Assembly: GCA_001695595.3 (NCBI GenBank)
Contig: MBPM02000040.1
Location: 558,001-622,000 of the forward strand
Reading direction: 5' to 3'
DNA from: Plasmopara viticola
Lineage: Eukaryota; Oomycota; Peronosporomycetes; Peronosporales; Peronosporaceae
DNA: 64,000 nucleotides
The notes beneath the pieces were generated by a model. That model did not search any database. It was not told the DNA's origin and worked only from the letters and a program-made list of their open reading frames with translations. Shown here one piece after another: positions 34,810-46,933 of this stretch. The position numbers and the translations under genes are program-made. Within the stretch, counting starts at the first letter, position 1. Each line of letters opens with the position of its first letter.

Positions 34810-34921
34810 AGGGGTATTGCTGTTAAAGGCAAAATATTTGCAGCATAACTCGATTATTGACAAGAAACTAAGTCGTATCGCGATCTTGCGCTCGATTGGG
34901 TTGAAAACAAATGGGCCTTAT

Positions 34922-35956
34922 TTAGTGTCGCCCCTCCACTATGTCGTAGACCACGCTCGTCGCCGTTTTCATAATCATCGTCGTGAAACTGACATGGACA
35001 AAACGCGCCACGAAACCTGAGGTGCCAAAGGATAGTATTTGGTTCAGGCCACCGGCACGGTACTGCTGCTGAAAAGTTTTGAATACTGACACCTTGACTC
35101 CAGCCTTCGATGCCTGCTGAATCTGCGCCACGAGCACGTCCATGGGAAGAGTCACTGCCGCGCTCAATACACCACCAAGTAGCGACGAATTGACCTGCTG
35201 GCTCGTGGTCAGAGCGCGGTTTGGATTATTGCGTTTGTACAGAATGTTTTCCGCTTGCACTGAGAAGAAAAATCGCGTGGACCAGTCGGCCACACGCTTA
35301 AGCGAAAACATCCCGGAGCCTTTCATAAGCGCCGCTACCCCCTCCTTCTGGATGACCTTGACCCCAATATGCATGGAGCGCGACATGGTTTCAATGGGCG
35401 TCATGTGCTCACGGAAAATAGGGTCAGTCATCACCCGCGTTTTTAGTAGCAGCGTTGGACTTAGCACAAAGCCTTGAAAGCCACCACCGATGCCTCCGGC
35501 AATCACCTCGGACGTCCCACTACTGATCTTTCCATTCTTGACCATAGGGGAGAGGGCTGTACGGGCAATGGAGTGTCCCCATGCAAAGACAGAACCTTTG
35601 GCTAGTCCCTGTATGGCACCCCACGGGAAAAACCCATCCCAAATGCCCACAAGGCCCTTGGCATGCATAATCTCCCTTGTCAGGTGTGCGTACGAGTATT
35701 GCGGCTTAGTCTGCTTCATAATTTTGATGAATTCTAGATAGTGACCCAACGCAAACTCGTACGCGAGGCAAACACCGGCACCCACGAGAAGCTTTACGCC
35801 AGCTTTCTCCGACTTTTGATCCTTTTTCGCGCTGAGCGCCAAGGGGATGAAACCGCCGTGAGGTCGGAGCACTAGCGTATGGAAGGCTCCAGTATGACAA
35901 TTTTTCTGCCATGCAGATGACCCACAAAGAGCACTAGATAGCGAAGGAGGGAGCAT
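34922..35956 (-). CDS. Divergent mitochondrial carrier family protein
   Basis: Likely inner-membrane solute carrier. Using MLPPSLSSALCG as start gives 344 aa; the frame is open for 54 more codons upstream, but that part is AT-rich and lacks coding character. Carrier repeats are visible: repeat 2 has SPTLLLKTRVM in place of the PxD/ExxK/R signature and repeat 3 has PMDVLVAQIQQAS, which keeps Pro, Asp and Gln. Repeat 1 (FALGHYLEFIKIM) is worn. GGIGGGFQG and SSLLGGVLSAAVTLP look like the paired helices. The substrate cannot be inferred. A Ser/Arg-containing N-terminus before residue 60 could be targeting sequence. Confidence 0.75.
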   Translation of the reverse strand: MLPPSLSSALCGSSAWQKNCHTGAFHTLVLRPHGGFIPLALSAKKDQKSEKAGVKLLVGAGVCLAYEFALGHYLEFIKIMKQTKPQYSYAHLTREIMHAKGLVGIWDGFFPWGAIQGLAKGSVFAWGHSIARTALSPMVKNGKISSGTSEVIAGGIGGGFQGFVLSPTLLLKTRVMTDPIFREHMTPIETMSRSMHIGVKVIQKEGVAALMKGSGMFSLKRVADWSTRFFFSVQAENILYKRNNPNRALTTSQQVNSSLLGGVLSAAVTLPMDVLVAQIQQASKAGVKVSVFKTFQQQYRAGGLNQILSFGTSGFVARFVHVSFTTMIMKTATSVVYDIVEGRH

Positions 35957-37229
35957 TGTGGCTTTGGCAACTTTGGCAATGATTGCTACAAGGGAGCGTT
36001 GTATTTGTATTAGTATATGCATGTATGATATGTAGTATAGTCTATTCGTCGCAGATCTTTGATTGTATGAGATTAAGAGACATGCAATTTGCTTGAATGA
36101 AATATCGAAATTGCGCACATCCTGTCATGCAAAAAAAACACTGCTTGACGTGGCACAAATTTACTGTTCACAAAATAAAAGCAACCGATCCAGCATTTTG
36201 GGCTAAAAATTGAATCATGGAAAGAGCCGGTACACTATCGGCGGCGATGCATTACGTAAGATACAAAATCGATATAAGTGATTGTAAATTGCGAAATTAA
36301 AAATCTAGTTAGGTACAAGTGGAACGAGATTGCTGCGGGTCTACCATAGCTATTTTTGAGTACCTTCGCTATCCACCTATTATCGCAGATTGCTATCTAT
36401 CTGACATCAAGAGATGTATTGGTGACGGGATCATTCACCGTCTTCGATAAAAACATGCAATTGTTTACCGCTGTGAGTGCTATCTGTAAGCCACTTCTCA
36501 CACGACATATACGTGTCACTTGATTCGAAAGAGACGTGCGTACTCTTGTATTATGTAAACCCCTGCCAAGGACTTTTGCACAGCGTCGCATGAAGCCTAA
36601 AGACAAGGGTGGCTAATGCACGGTATGGAAAAAACCCTTGATGTGACCCTTGTTATTTTACCAGCACTGTTACCATTAAAGTTCACTAAGCGACTTTACA
36701 TTGGAATTGGATATAATGTGAAGATATTACAGAGCAGATCTTAATCATTTTGAAGTGAATACTCAAGGCCGTGAGCTAAGAGTGCAATTTGGTCTGAGAC
36801 AATTCACTTCTAAGATATATTTGGCTTTGACATAGTGTCTATCATACGCTGAAATGTAATATTCAAGCGCGGATATGGATTCAATTCCATCATACCCCAA
36901 CGCGCCGGTCAGCTTCCGTACAGTCTGTCCACTCGTAGAGTTGTATTTATGACCGAACAGGGACTTATGTTCCACTTGAGTATCTTCACTTGTGATTAAA
37001 ACCTGTATCAGAGACTCTTTCGGTTTGTCAACAGATCAGTTGATCCCGCCTTTATATTCATCTAATAATATGACCTGCGCAAAAGCTAAACGGCAAGCAT
37101 TTTGAGTTCACCAGGCTTGTATTCAGCGCGGAAAGTATATTTCGCGAAGATATACAGCCATCTTACCATTCGTAGGGGTATTTACCGCCATTTTTGGTAG
37201 TGTGCGGTATAGATAGACTCCATAAAATC
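35957..37229. other. Spacer with decayed transposon sequence
   Basis: Contains a 70-codon minus frame (36763-36975) that continues the degenerate pol remnant to its right in direction but shows no motif by itself. Otherwise nothing recognisable. Confidence 0.35.
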
Positions 37230-37530
37230 AGATCCATCAGGTATTTATCGGTGCGTAATTTATGGCGGTTGCCTTTTGAAACCAGACGACTCGCTCACGT
37301 CCGTCTTCTTCGTGCAACAATAGTGCGCATCCGATGATATAACCAGTAGCGTTGCAAGTGAAGCCGAACGGCTTTACTTGGTCCGGCATAGCCAGGACCG
37401 GACCGTTTTGGAGTTCTCTCTTGGTGCTACCAAAAGTATATTAGCGCTTGATCATCCAGCTCCACTCGTTGCCTTCTTTCATTAGATCCAACAAAGACTA
37501 CGCGAGATCGCTAAACTTGTGCACTAATTT
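37230..37530 (-). pseudogene. Ty3/Gypsy RT-RNase H remnant
   Basis: On the minus strand, broken frames read FSDLA, LLDLMKEGNEWSWMIKR, then KRELQNGPVLAMPD, KPFGFTCNATGYIIGCALLLHEEDGRERV. This is the thumb/RNase H junction of Ty3/Gypsy elements; the RNase H first Asp (usually TDAS) is Asn here. Stops interrupt it. The rest of the element is unrecognisable, so this is an old relic. Confidence 0.7.
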
Positions 37531-38095
37531 GGTAAGGTCTTACTACCTTATTAAGCACTTCTGTTTAGATTTGTGCGACGAGTCAAGCCGCCTTCCACTA
37601 TCGCATTGTTTACTCCAATCTCATAGCTGCTCCGAGGACTTAATTCTCCCTCCCGCAAACACATATATATACATATATTGGCATTAAGATTATTGATCCT
37701 CACGCCTTCAAAACAGACATAATGGAGACACAGCGCCGACTGAATTTATTTTAAGCGTCCATGGACAAAATCTTATCGTCAAATTGTGTTCGGCACAATG
37801 AGCACTGCCGTAAAGACTCATACAATGTATTTTCAACGGGGATTGCGTTTATATCCTCAAATGCTGAGATTTTGTTTTCACTATTTTTGACGGATATTTG
37901 GCTCTCAATTTAGCAACTTTAAGCTCATTAAATTAAAGTAGCTTTGATATCTTTAATAGTGCCTTCAAATGGAGCGCATCAGTTTTGACGCGACAATTAT
38001 TTAAGCTGTCAGCTTTAAGCCTTGGATACGTCCAAAGCTTTCTGGACTTGCAGAGACGCGTTTAAGGCGTAAGCTAGCTTTTTTTAGTAAACGTC

Positions 38096-38362
38096 TCAGC
38101 TTTTGAGCACATTTGAAATTGAATCACTTGCGTAAATGCTATCTAATACAATCGATCGTGTACGATAATTCATTTGAAGCTCCATAACGCTGTACGGCCA
38201 CATATACGTCTTTTCTATCTCTCCCATAATTCGCACAGAATTTGCAATCAGTCTAACCCAAACCCATTTACCTGGTTTATCTATGACGACGAGAGCATTT
38301 TCAGGCATGCTTTTATGTAAAGCACGGGATCGTTCAAGACAGATTTTGTACCGCATCCTCAT
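38096..38362 (-). pseudogene. Possible Gypsy integrase C-terminal remnant
   Basis: An 88-residue frame with DKPGKWVWVRLIANSVRIM, then EKTYMWPYSVMELQ and SIVLDSIYASDSISNVLK. It resembles the small beta-barrel that follows the integrase core in Gypsy elements (PGK...GP.rv......Y.v..l......v...r.). It lies upstream, in minus orientation, of the RT relic, so it comes from a different insertion. Weak similarity; a second frame at 38427-38621 may belong to it. Confidence 0.4.
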
Positions 38363-38629
38363 TTTCGTATAGCGGAACTATAATACTCACTTTTAGTGCT
38401 GCTTATTCCCCACCGACCTACGTTATTCAATGTGTATTGCGGACCTGTTTTAATCGCGTGTAGAATATGTTGACCGCCGTCGATGTCTCCTTACTACTCA
38501 CCTGTGGAAACATGTTACCCACTACGTTTTGCGGACCTTTGCTAAGCTTTAATTGAGCAATAATGTCCACAAATGGTAGCTCTACGTTACTCGCCAGTAA
38601 AACTAAGCTACCTACAATCAAAACGTTAT

Positions 38630-41600
38630 CTTTTGAATCTCCGATAGCCGGTGCTGCCAGCAGAGCTTAATTTGTCGCTAAGGAAGATCTAAAAGATGTC
38701 GTCGCGATCATTGATCCCTTTTGTATTTATATATGATTTATAAATGTCCAAACTTTCTTTCCATAAGTCGTATCCGCAACATGGGTGAAAATATGAATCA
38801 TTAAGACACCGTTGTGCTTAATTGGCTCGTCATAACATGCCCAAGATTAAGTCGTGCTTCTTGATGTCAAAAACGAATAGAGATTTTATGTTGTCAAAAT
38901 CCCCAACTTTCACATTCGAATCTCTCTGAAGCTAACAAGCATTTTAACTGTTCCATGAGAAAATTGAAGCGACAGTGGCTTGTCTTTGCTGCTCTCTCTT
39001 GCTTACACCTATTTTGGCTAAGTGCAATCGTTGTTGGCGTGCCAGGCATCAGAGTCCCCCGAGACACGTCATGAGTTCCCATTTTTTCATAATTTTACTT
39101 GAAAAGCAAGTACCTCACCGTTGTTAATCTTTTCTTTAAGAGCTGTCAAAGTCTCAGGGGCATTTTTTCATGAAGTAAGGCATAAAAGAGTTGGGCGTTG
39201 TCCTTACAGGTGATTCACATTCCTAAATTTGAGGGCGCAGCTTCTGCCAATGACCTTTCAAGTCTTCGAGTGAGACGAAAGTGGACCCCCTCGGGAGAGA
39301 CACGGATGAATCTTTCTGTATTACCACAGCCAACTTTGTTTCACTAAGCAGAACTAAAGCATATCGAGACTGAACCGAAGTCAGCGGGCCATTAAAGGCT
39401 TTTCGGAAAAGGGGCCCTTCTTTGACCGTACTCGATTCGGAGAGTATTCCGAAGAGCGTTTTTCTCGGAAGAAAGAGCGAACTTTCCCTTAGGCTGCCTG
39501 AGGGTAGTCATCTTGACTTGTTGGAAAGAATGATGACGGCCGTCAGCTTTTCTAACCTAAAAAAATACTAAGAAGCTCTCGGTTTTCTTGCTTGCAGGCA
39601 GAAAAGTGCACACGCTGGCAAAATCTAAAGTTCGTCATAAGAATCGTATCTTTCAACTCCTTTGTCATGTACGCCAGGACATAGATCACTCTAAAGATGA
39701 GCATCCAGTGTTGGCAAGTATAAAAATGTGAACAATACGCGCAAATCCGTGATTAAGGCCATCTTAGCAATAATTTATACCCATCAATATGATTCAGATA
39801 GGTTTGATTATATTGCCCCTTAATTTTGAAAGCTTAAGATTCACAGGCTTTTGTCCAACGAAAAAGGCCATTCTCGTAGCCACCTAATCTTCCGCTCTTG
39901 AGCTCTCGAGCATCGAATTAATGTGTACAGCTTGAACGCCATGTCTCGCATCGACATATTGACAGCAGGGTGCAAGTCGCTGTTTTGGCCCATCCAAGCT
40001 ATCAAATTGTCCGAGCAGAGCGGACTCCCCCTCGGACAGATGAGAGAAGCTACCTCGAAACCTGTACAAGGAATTCGGTTGTTTATCTACCCGCGTTTAC
40101 GTAGGATTGACTACAAGGGCTATCATGTGCGACGGTATCCCACAGTACCTTGCACTGAGGAGGTGCAGGTAAGTTTACGATCAATTGGTGTGCAGCTACC
40201 TTTTTATGGAATCGGCGTGTACAATTCGGCTTGTATAAAAAAAACTCTCTATCTTTCCTCAGGCATTATAGAAGCGAGTTCAGCGAGTGGCACTTTCCTG
40301 ACTATACGTACTGGTAATTGGCTCTTCATGTTCGAGCCCTTTTAAAACTCGAAGTCTTTTTTCGCTTAGTCACACAAATTTAATTAACCAATATTGTATG
40401 TCCTAAAGTCGATCCTGATAAAGAATTTCAAAGTGAAAAATCTCACCTATACCTGCAAATACGGTTTCTTTGTCGACTACTTACTTCCAGTAACCTACTT
40501 TAACTCGCATACCCATCCAAAGATATATATCCTGCTTTTGGTACTTCACCCGTTTCTCTAGCCACTTTGTCTTGTGGACTTATGTTACCCGCTTGTAGAG
40601 CTTTGTTGCCCGCAAGTAAGTTCTGTGTATGCACTCAATGGAGGTGCTGCGGGGCTGTCGTTACAATTTGAAAATAGTAAGCGTGTGTCTTGGTCTGATC
40701 TTTGCAGCTCTAAAAACAGCATCAATTTCAGCGCCAGAAATGAATACATTTATTGTTTTTAGAATGAAAGCTGAAATCTTTACTATTCCATCGATATATA
40801 TATATATAGAGAGAGTGATTAGATATCCTACAATTACTATTTGGGCATGTAGTTGGTAGTCAAAGCTTACTCCGAAACACAAGCCTTCTAAATATATGAC
40901 TACATGGTCGACCGCATATGATGCTATGTCAAATCCGATAGCAACCTAACGACACAAGCCAAGATTGCAGCACACGGTATACCGGCGTACGTACGCTATA
41001 CCGTTGGAAACCGATATTGTTGTTCGTTCAGCACACTCGCTGCCCGCACGTTGGACAAGAACTTAGTCATTCGGTCGAGTACGTTCCGCCAACCTCGACA
41101 TCGGAGAGTGGAGAGGAAGTACTTCATTCGACGAATTGCAAAGCTAGCTCGCAAGCCTGCGGCTCGGGTCAAAGGTCCAAGAGGGCTTAAAATGGAGCCC
41201 TCTATTCGCCGCGCTGAGCTGACGAACACATTCGCAAGACTGTGTGCCACACGCTGCGCTATCAGTGCTCTCACAATACAGTTCTCGCATTCCGTGGTCG
41301 CTTTCAATTTAGCGCTAGGCTCTAATTAGGTATAGCACGATCTCGACGAGTCGGCTGTGTTCGCCTAAGCGACTACAACGGGCCACGTGAATGCCTATGG
41401 CTTCGGTTCGTTCGAATTTAGCGGAAGACGCGCATTTCTGAGAACTACTACACGGAATTTTACTGTGCTCATTTGATGACTTAGTGGGAAGAGGATCGGT
41501 CAAGGAACGCGAGCCAACCGGTAATATCTACATTTCAATAAACATCCGATGATAAAGATATGCGATTTTAGAAGATCAAAAAACCTAAATCTGTTGATAC

Positions 41601-43240
41601 GGGAGTTTTTTCAATAAATCTGCAAGCTTTGTATAGAGCGCTGATACAAGTCGAAAATCTTGGTTTGAGTCAATTGACTCGAGCAAATTTTGGTGTCGAG
41701 AAAGTGCCAACGAAGTGCACGAAGGCATCAGCCTCAATGATTAAATAAGCAAGCTGGAATGAGGAGAGGCATTTTGCTGCGTTTTTCTATATAGCCACAA
41801 CTTTTGTGGGATTAGAACGTCAGTGGAAGGACTAAAGACGAATCTATCTTCATAAGCGCCAAAGCTTTGTCGTCATAGAACTGGTCACAGGGCGCATGTA
41901 GCGATGCCGACGGCTCTACGCACCGAAAAATCTTGTGAAAACAGACTTTTATTAGCCCACTTTTGAAGACAAGGCCGTGAAAGTTGCGCAATACTACGGC
42001 CAAGTCTTTTTGCGGCATTAATGACCGTCTCCTGGCCTGTTATAGTATTTGTGAGCGACCCTTGCTCATTGTTTGGAGCGACAACACACAAAATGTCGAA
42101 CGTATAGATATTACAAGAGCTCAGTTTGACGTCGATCGGGGACCAATACAACAAATTGCACGTATCCTGACTCGCCTTCTACAGTGTGGCTTCACCTGGT
42201 GTATGCAAGTTCTCGACGATGTCATAATACGTTGTTTTAATCTAATACGCTACTATAACATTGTAACACAGAAGGGATACTGGGGGCGTGCTCGCCAAGT
42301 GAACGTCTGCTGACAGAAGAAATGCGTGAATAAATTCCCCGATTTTCGTCGTCAGTAAAACGCTACTCTTATGGCGGGTTTTAATTTGGGCTGCGAGCAT
42401 CAGCAAAAATGTTATTTTTTTCGTATATATAATGTGTAATGAAATTGAACTACGAGACAGATTAAATCCATCGAGCCATGCCGTAGGAAAGATGAAAACT
42501 TTTCGTCGCTACACGCAGTGACACATGATAGCAAACGTCCATTTATTCTGATTATATATTTGAAGCGTAGCGCATGATAAATAACATCTTGCCTCGCACC
42601 TAACCGCTTATCTCGGTGGATTTTTTCAGTGGCAACAGATAGCTCACGAAGCATTTTTGATCTTAGTATCAGAATTGCACAGGAGCGAAACCGATGGCGA
42701 AGATACTTGGGTCACAGACGAAGTCAGACGAATTCGAGTCTTCTTGAAGCAACAATATTGTAGTTTTCAGTATCAGTTGCAGCTTTACACCGCGATCACG
42801 TGGCGTCCCTGTTTAGCTAACGGCTGGATCTACCCGGCGTAGCTCCTTGTGTAAATGTGCGAGAAAATTGCCGACCCAAGACACTCACGCAATGCAGCTG
42901 GACTTCATGAGTGTTGGCCATGACCGAATAAAAGTCATCTTTTCAGGATCACCGCCCTTGCTCGCATAGCAATTTAGCACTAGAATCTCGGGTGCACAGA
43001 ATGTAGATGTGAGTAAATATAATAGGTAGAGAGACAAGCCTGAGGTGACTCAAGCAAGATCCAACTGCATTGAAATCATTTGAGAGTGGTTTTGAGCGAA
43101 AAATCGTCAAAATATTTTTTATTCAACGTCGCGGAGCACATGCATACCGTGCAATAAGACGCGTCAGGTGCTTTTTCTAAGCTCTTCGGAGTCATGAGGT
43201 ATTTCCAGTGTACTTCGTCAAGTGCTAGGTGCAGTTGGTA
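38630..43240. other. Degenerate spacer with scattered coding-like fragments
   Basis: No gene could be supported. Minus-strand stretches with protein-like composition occur at about 39240-39500 (ALVLLSETKLAVVIQKD, LEDLKGHWQKLRPQ then stop), 39884-40069 (QRLAPCCQYVDARHGVQ) and 40996-41307. A plus frame at 39923-40172 abuts a donor-like CAGGTAAGT. A (TA)n/(GA)n microsatellite lies near 40794-40816. These look like remains of retroelements or dead genes. Confidence 0.35.
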
Positions 43241-43473
43241 AATTATGTGCTTCAGTCTCTACCAAAAGCTGTCGCTCAAATTGATGGCGTTTAATACAGT
43301 ACTATCGGCCATAGAGTCGCAAGCCATGTATTTTGTGAGAAATCGAAGTTTGCGCTGGTATGTCAAGAGATCTCGGCTTGCTGACCCTGCCGTGGCATTT
43401 TCACCCAGAAGGCTGGACTTGAGTGTGGGGATTTGCGCCATGACCCGCCTCAAATCGGTCGAAAAGACCAAAA

Positions 43474-44165
43474 CTATTGTTTTGCCTTTATCTCGAGAAA
43501 GGAGACACAATGCTTTAGCCTGGTGGATTTCTTTCAAAGTCTTACTTATTGGGTCTTGTCAAGGAGGATACCCGCGAGTTTGCGAACGATGCCACACACT
43601 GGACTTCCATATATGTGGGGTGGGGAGTGTTCTCGTGTAGACTTTGGTCTGACGCTCTGTGTTCGCGGTAGCGGTTCTTTACTGTACGATCTTAGTGATC
43701 GAGCACACTTGCTCTGCCTCACTATAGGACTAACATGCTTCTGGATGACGAAATCAATTGTGCTAGCTTGGTTTACATCGCCTTTTACGTATTACATTGC
43801 CTGAATCGTCTTTGAAGGATATTGCTGGCGGTTTGTGTACGAATAGTTGCGTCTCCTTGTGTGGCGCATATTGAGCCGCTTTTTCTTTTTCCATTTGGGT
43901 AGAATATGAGTTTGACCGTTTTCGATGGACAAGATAGCACTCCTTTTCTCTTAAGAGATTAAAAGTCATTGTGGACTGTGTCGATAGCGCATTGTTGCTT
44001 TAAACAGACATCAAGTGTGAGCCCTTGCACGATCGTGATGTTGTCCTTCGGCCACTCTCTTTATAAAAATATTCCTGCCCAAATGCCATATTCTTAACAG
44101 AGACCCTTTTCTTGACCATGTCTTCTTGTAAAAGACTCATTTGACCATTCATATATAGCAAAGTC
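43474..44165 (-). repeat. Flanking duplicated segment, left copy
   Basis: This ~690 bp block recurs at 49441-50475 in the same orientation, minus the SINE inserted there. It contains minus-strand protein-like frames (MNGQMSLLQEDMVKKRVSV, CYLVHRKRSNSYSTQ, KETQLFVHKPPAISFKDDSG) that keep similar residues in both copies, suggesting a broken gene or repeat of unknown family. The left copy is followed directly by the Gypsy 5' LTR. Here the SINE site is empty. Confidence 0.8.
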
Positions 44166-44477
44166 TGTAAGGAAGCACACTCGCACGTTCTAGAACCATT
44201 CAAGAATTTCAGTGAGCGTAGGTTACAAACATCCTATATGTTTTCGGTAATAAAACTTAACCCAAATTCAAGGAGAGATGATACATGTATTCATATTAGT
44301 TAACAGGAAAGGCGACGTACTAGGAGGAGTGACTTACATGAGAAAAACAGTAGAAAGAAAGTGGCTAGGTTACATATCAGTCTAAGAAATAATATCATTC
44401 TTTTAGTTCGCCACAAATCTTCAAGTCAACCTACAACCTACAGTCCAACACCGCCAACCAACACCCAGATCCTCGCA
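44166..44477 (+). repeat. Gypsy 5' LTR
   Basis: Starts TGTAAGGAAGCAC and, by position of the primer site, ends ...CCTCGCA, giving TG...CA termini and ~312 bp. The first ~220 bp match the 3' LTR; the last ~90 bp have no partner because the 3' LTR is cut short. Confidence 0.75.
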
Positions 44478-44479
44478 AG

Positions 44480-44491
44480 TGGTAGCACTTG
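44480..44491 (+). other. Possible primer binding site
   Basis: TGGTAGCACTTG begins two bases after the inferred LTR end. TGG complements the CCA end of a tRNA. Which tRNA it would match was not determined. Confidence 0.45.
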
Positions 44492-44827
44492 TTGGTCGTG
44501 CTTTCGCATTATTAAGTTCCTCGTCCGGGAATAAGTGTCCCTGGGGTGTTTGCTGTCCCTTTTCCGCCCCAACCGTGTGGAAGCGCTGTGGAATTGGTCG
44601 AGTGTGTGGTTTTCAATATCTGCCCGTTATTCTGAGAGCCTGCTTTTGCAGATAGAGTCACTCAGTTGGGTATTGAGGTTGGACCCGACTTGGCTGGTTG
44701 GAGCAATTAATCCATTTCGGAAGGGTCAATTCGTGTGCGCACAAGCCGACCCACACTCCCTCACTCATTAATTTGAGTCGATAGCTTCGGGGAAAGGACG
44801 TAGGGCCATTCCAGTCGTGCACGTTCT

Positions 44828-45130
44828 ATGGGCAAGAAGCGCCGTGCTGAATCGGAAATTCCCTTTGATTGTGAACAAGCTTTCGTCTTCGACTCTGGTG
44901 ACCAAGCTTCAAAAGCGGCGCAAGATCCCATCCATTCTGTCAAAATGTCTTGTCGAATCGCTTCGCTCCTTTCCAAGCGTCTCAACAAAGAAAAAGAAAT
45001 TCTCCCCAATCAAGGCAAGTCTCTCTCCGATCCTCTCCAAGAAGTCGACACTTTACTCCAAGAAGTCGAACGGATTTTAGTCAAAGATTTACGCTACAAT
45101 TTGAGAGATCTGATTAAAGCTAGAAATTAA
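44828..45130 (+). pseudogene. Leader-region small open frame of the Gypsy element
   Basis: A 100-codon frame beginning MGKKRRAESEIPFDCEQ and rich in Lys and Glu, with coiled-coil potential (LQEVDTLLQEVERILVKDL). It lies between the primer site and gag. I recognise no family. It could be the original first part of gag or a separate accessory frame; it is not interrupted by stops. Confidence 0.4.
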
Positions 45131-45160
45131 GTATTTGCTTTTTTAAATACTTCGTTCATC

Positions 45161-45898
45161 ATGGCCGAACCATCTACGAACCAGATTATGCAGCATCTTA
45201 TGCAAGTTATTAATAAACAACAAGAAATTATCGAGAAATTAAGTCAGAAACAATTGAAGAGTAAAGTTTAAGTTGAGGGATTGAAGCTGCCAACTTATAG
45301 TGGGAGAAGTGATGAGTCTGCTCGCCTCTATCGGGCAAACTTGGAAAATTATTTTTTGTTGCATGGAACGAAATGGAAAGAGGAGTCTTTAGCGAAACAA
45401 ATTATCGCAGTACTTGGAACAACTTTGCGTGGAGCAGCAGCTCAATGGTTTGTGCTTCGACAGCAAGGATTTATTACGGTAGATGATTTTTTGTTGCTTT
45501 GGATAAAGAGTTTGTACCGGCGGATTCGCGATATCGTTTACGTGACGAATTGCATCGATTGAGACAAGAGAACTGAAAAGATTTACCTGATTACGTTGCG
45601 AAATTTCGACAACTTATTTCGCAAATATCTAACATGACGGAGATGACCAAATAATATATTTCCAAAGAGGATTACGGCAAAGAACTAGAGAAGAAGTTCA
45701 GTATCGACGTTGCGAAACTTTATCAGCGGCGGTCACAATCGCTCTCGATTTCGAACGCGCTCATTCAAATATTTCAAGTGGCTATGCAAGTCAAGCACCA
45801 CGTATTCCGCGTCCTGATCCAATACCAGTGACACAGCCGTCTAATGGACCTGAGCCTATGGAAATTGACCATGCTCGTCCTTTTCAAAGGTCATCCCG
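45161..45898 (+). pseudogene. Gypsy gag, with stops and a frameshift
   Basis: The ATG at 45161 opens MAEPSTNQIMQHLMQVINK, a usual short coiled start, and meets TAA at 45268-45270. The same frame resumes with LPTYSGRSDESARLYRANLENYF and LRGAAAQWFVLRQQG, matching the retrotransposon Gag capsid family. It then shifts frame near 45500 and gains further stops near 45575 and 45650, ending around PEPMEIDHARPF. No zinc knuckle follows. Break positions are described only; no repaired product is given. Confidence 0.8.
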
Positions 45899-45901
45899 AT
45901 A

Positions 45902-46933
45902 ATGAATCGTTATCAAAATAATCGTCGTCCAAATAAGCCCAAGCGTATTAAAATTTGTCAAGCCTCTGTGGATGAAGAGCAAAAAGAGCCAAAACTTCAA
46001 TCTTTGCTGGATTCATTCCAAGACGTTTTTCCAAAGAAATTGCCAGATGCTTTACCGCCACATCGTTCGGTAAAGTTTGAAATGACCATAAAACCAGGAG
46101 CTCAGCCAAGTAATCGACCACCTTTTCGTCTATCACAATCGGAACAAGATGCATTACAGAAATTTGTTGACGAAAACCTATCGCGCGGTTGGATTGAATT
46201 ATCTGAGTCTCCTTGGGTATTTAATATATTTGGTATACCAAAGAAGGATTTGAAGACAGGAACAAGTGTTTCACGTTTCGAATGGATTTGATCTGGTAAC
46301 GCAAACATATTGTTGCGATGGGTTATCAATTTTCGGTATGTCAACTCTCAAACCATTGTTCCAAAGATTTCCTTGCCGCGCATTGACGAACTATTTAATA
46401 AGATGCAAGGAAACTGTTATTTTACTGTGATTGATTTGGCGCAAGGTTGTCATCAAATGCGCATTCATCCAAACAGCAAGAAGTATACCGCATTTCGTAC
46501 AAGTAATGAAACCTGCCAATGGTGTGTTGCACCAATAAGTCTTGCAGGAATGCCAGGAGTTTGGTCACGACTCATGCGAGTTCTATTTGGAAAATTTCTA
46601 TTTGTTGTCGTATACTTGGATGATACTCGTGTGTTTTCACACACTTATGCTGAACACTTAGTTCATTTGAAAACTGTGTTTCAAATTTTGCGAAAAGAAA
46701 AGCTTTATGCTCATATCGGCAAGTGTAAATTTGCACTCGAAGAAGTCAGCTTTTTGGGTCATACTGTATCACGGAAAGGATTGTCTGTTGATAGTTCCAA
46801 AACAGAAGCAATTGCTAAATGGCCAGCGCCATCTTCAGTTAAAGAACTTCAAAGTTTTCTCGGCTTAGCTGGTTATTTTCGCCGCTTTATTCATCAATTT
46901 GCTCAAATTGTTTTGCCATTAAGCAAGTTGTGA
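45902..46933 (+). pseudogene. Gypsy reverse transcriptase
   Basis: Two frames carry the RT: the first contains LPPHRSVKFEMTIKPGAQP and FGIPKKD and ends at a stop near 46289; the second has WVINFRYVN, LPRIDELF, YFTVIDLAQGCHQMRI, the catalytic YLDD box (YLDDTRVFS), KCKFALEEVSFLGH and LGLAGYFRRFI. The catalytic aspartates are kept. The residues just after YLDD (TRV) differ from the common ILV. A stop at 46931-46933 ends the second frame. Confidence 0.9.

Noticed and set aside
35957..36118. 54-codon N-terminal extension of the carrier-like protein
   Set aside because: AT-rich and without similarity to the family; the ATG at 35956 gives a more plausible protein.
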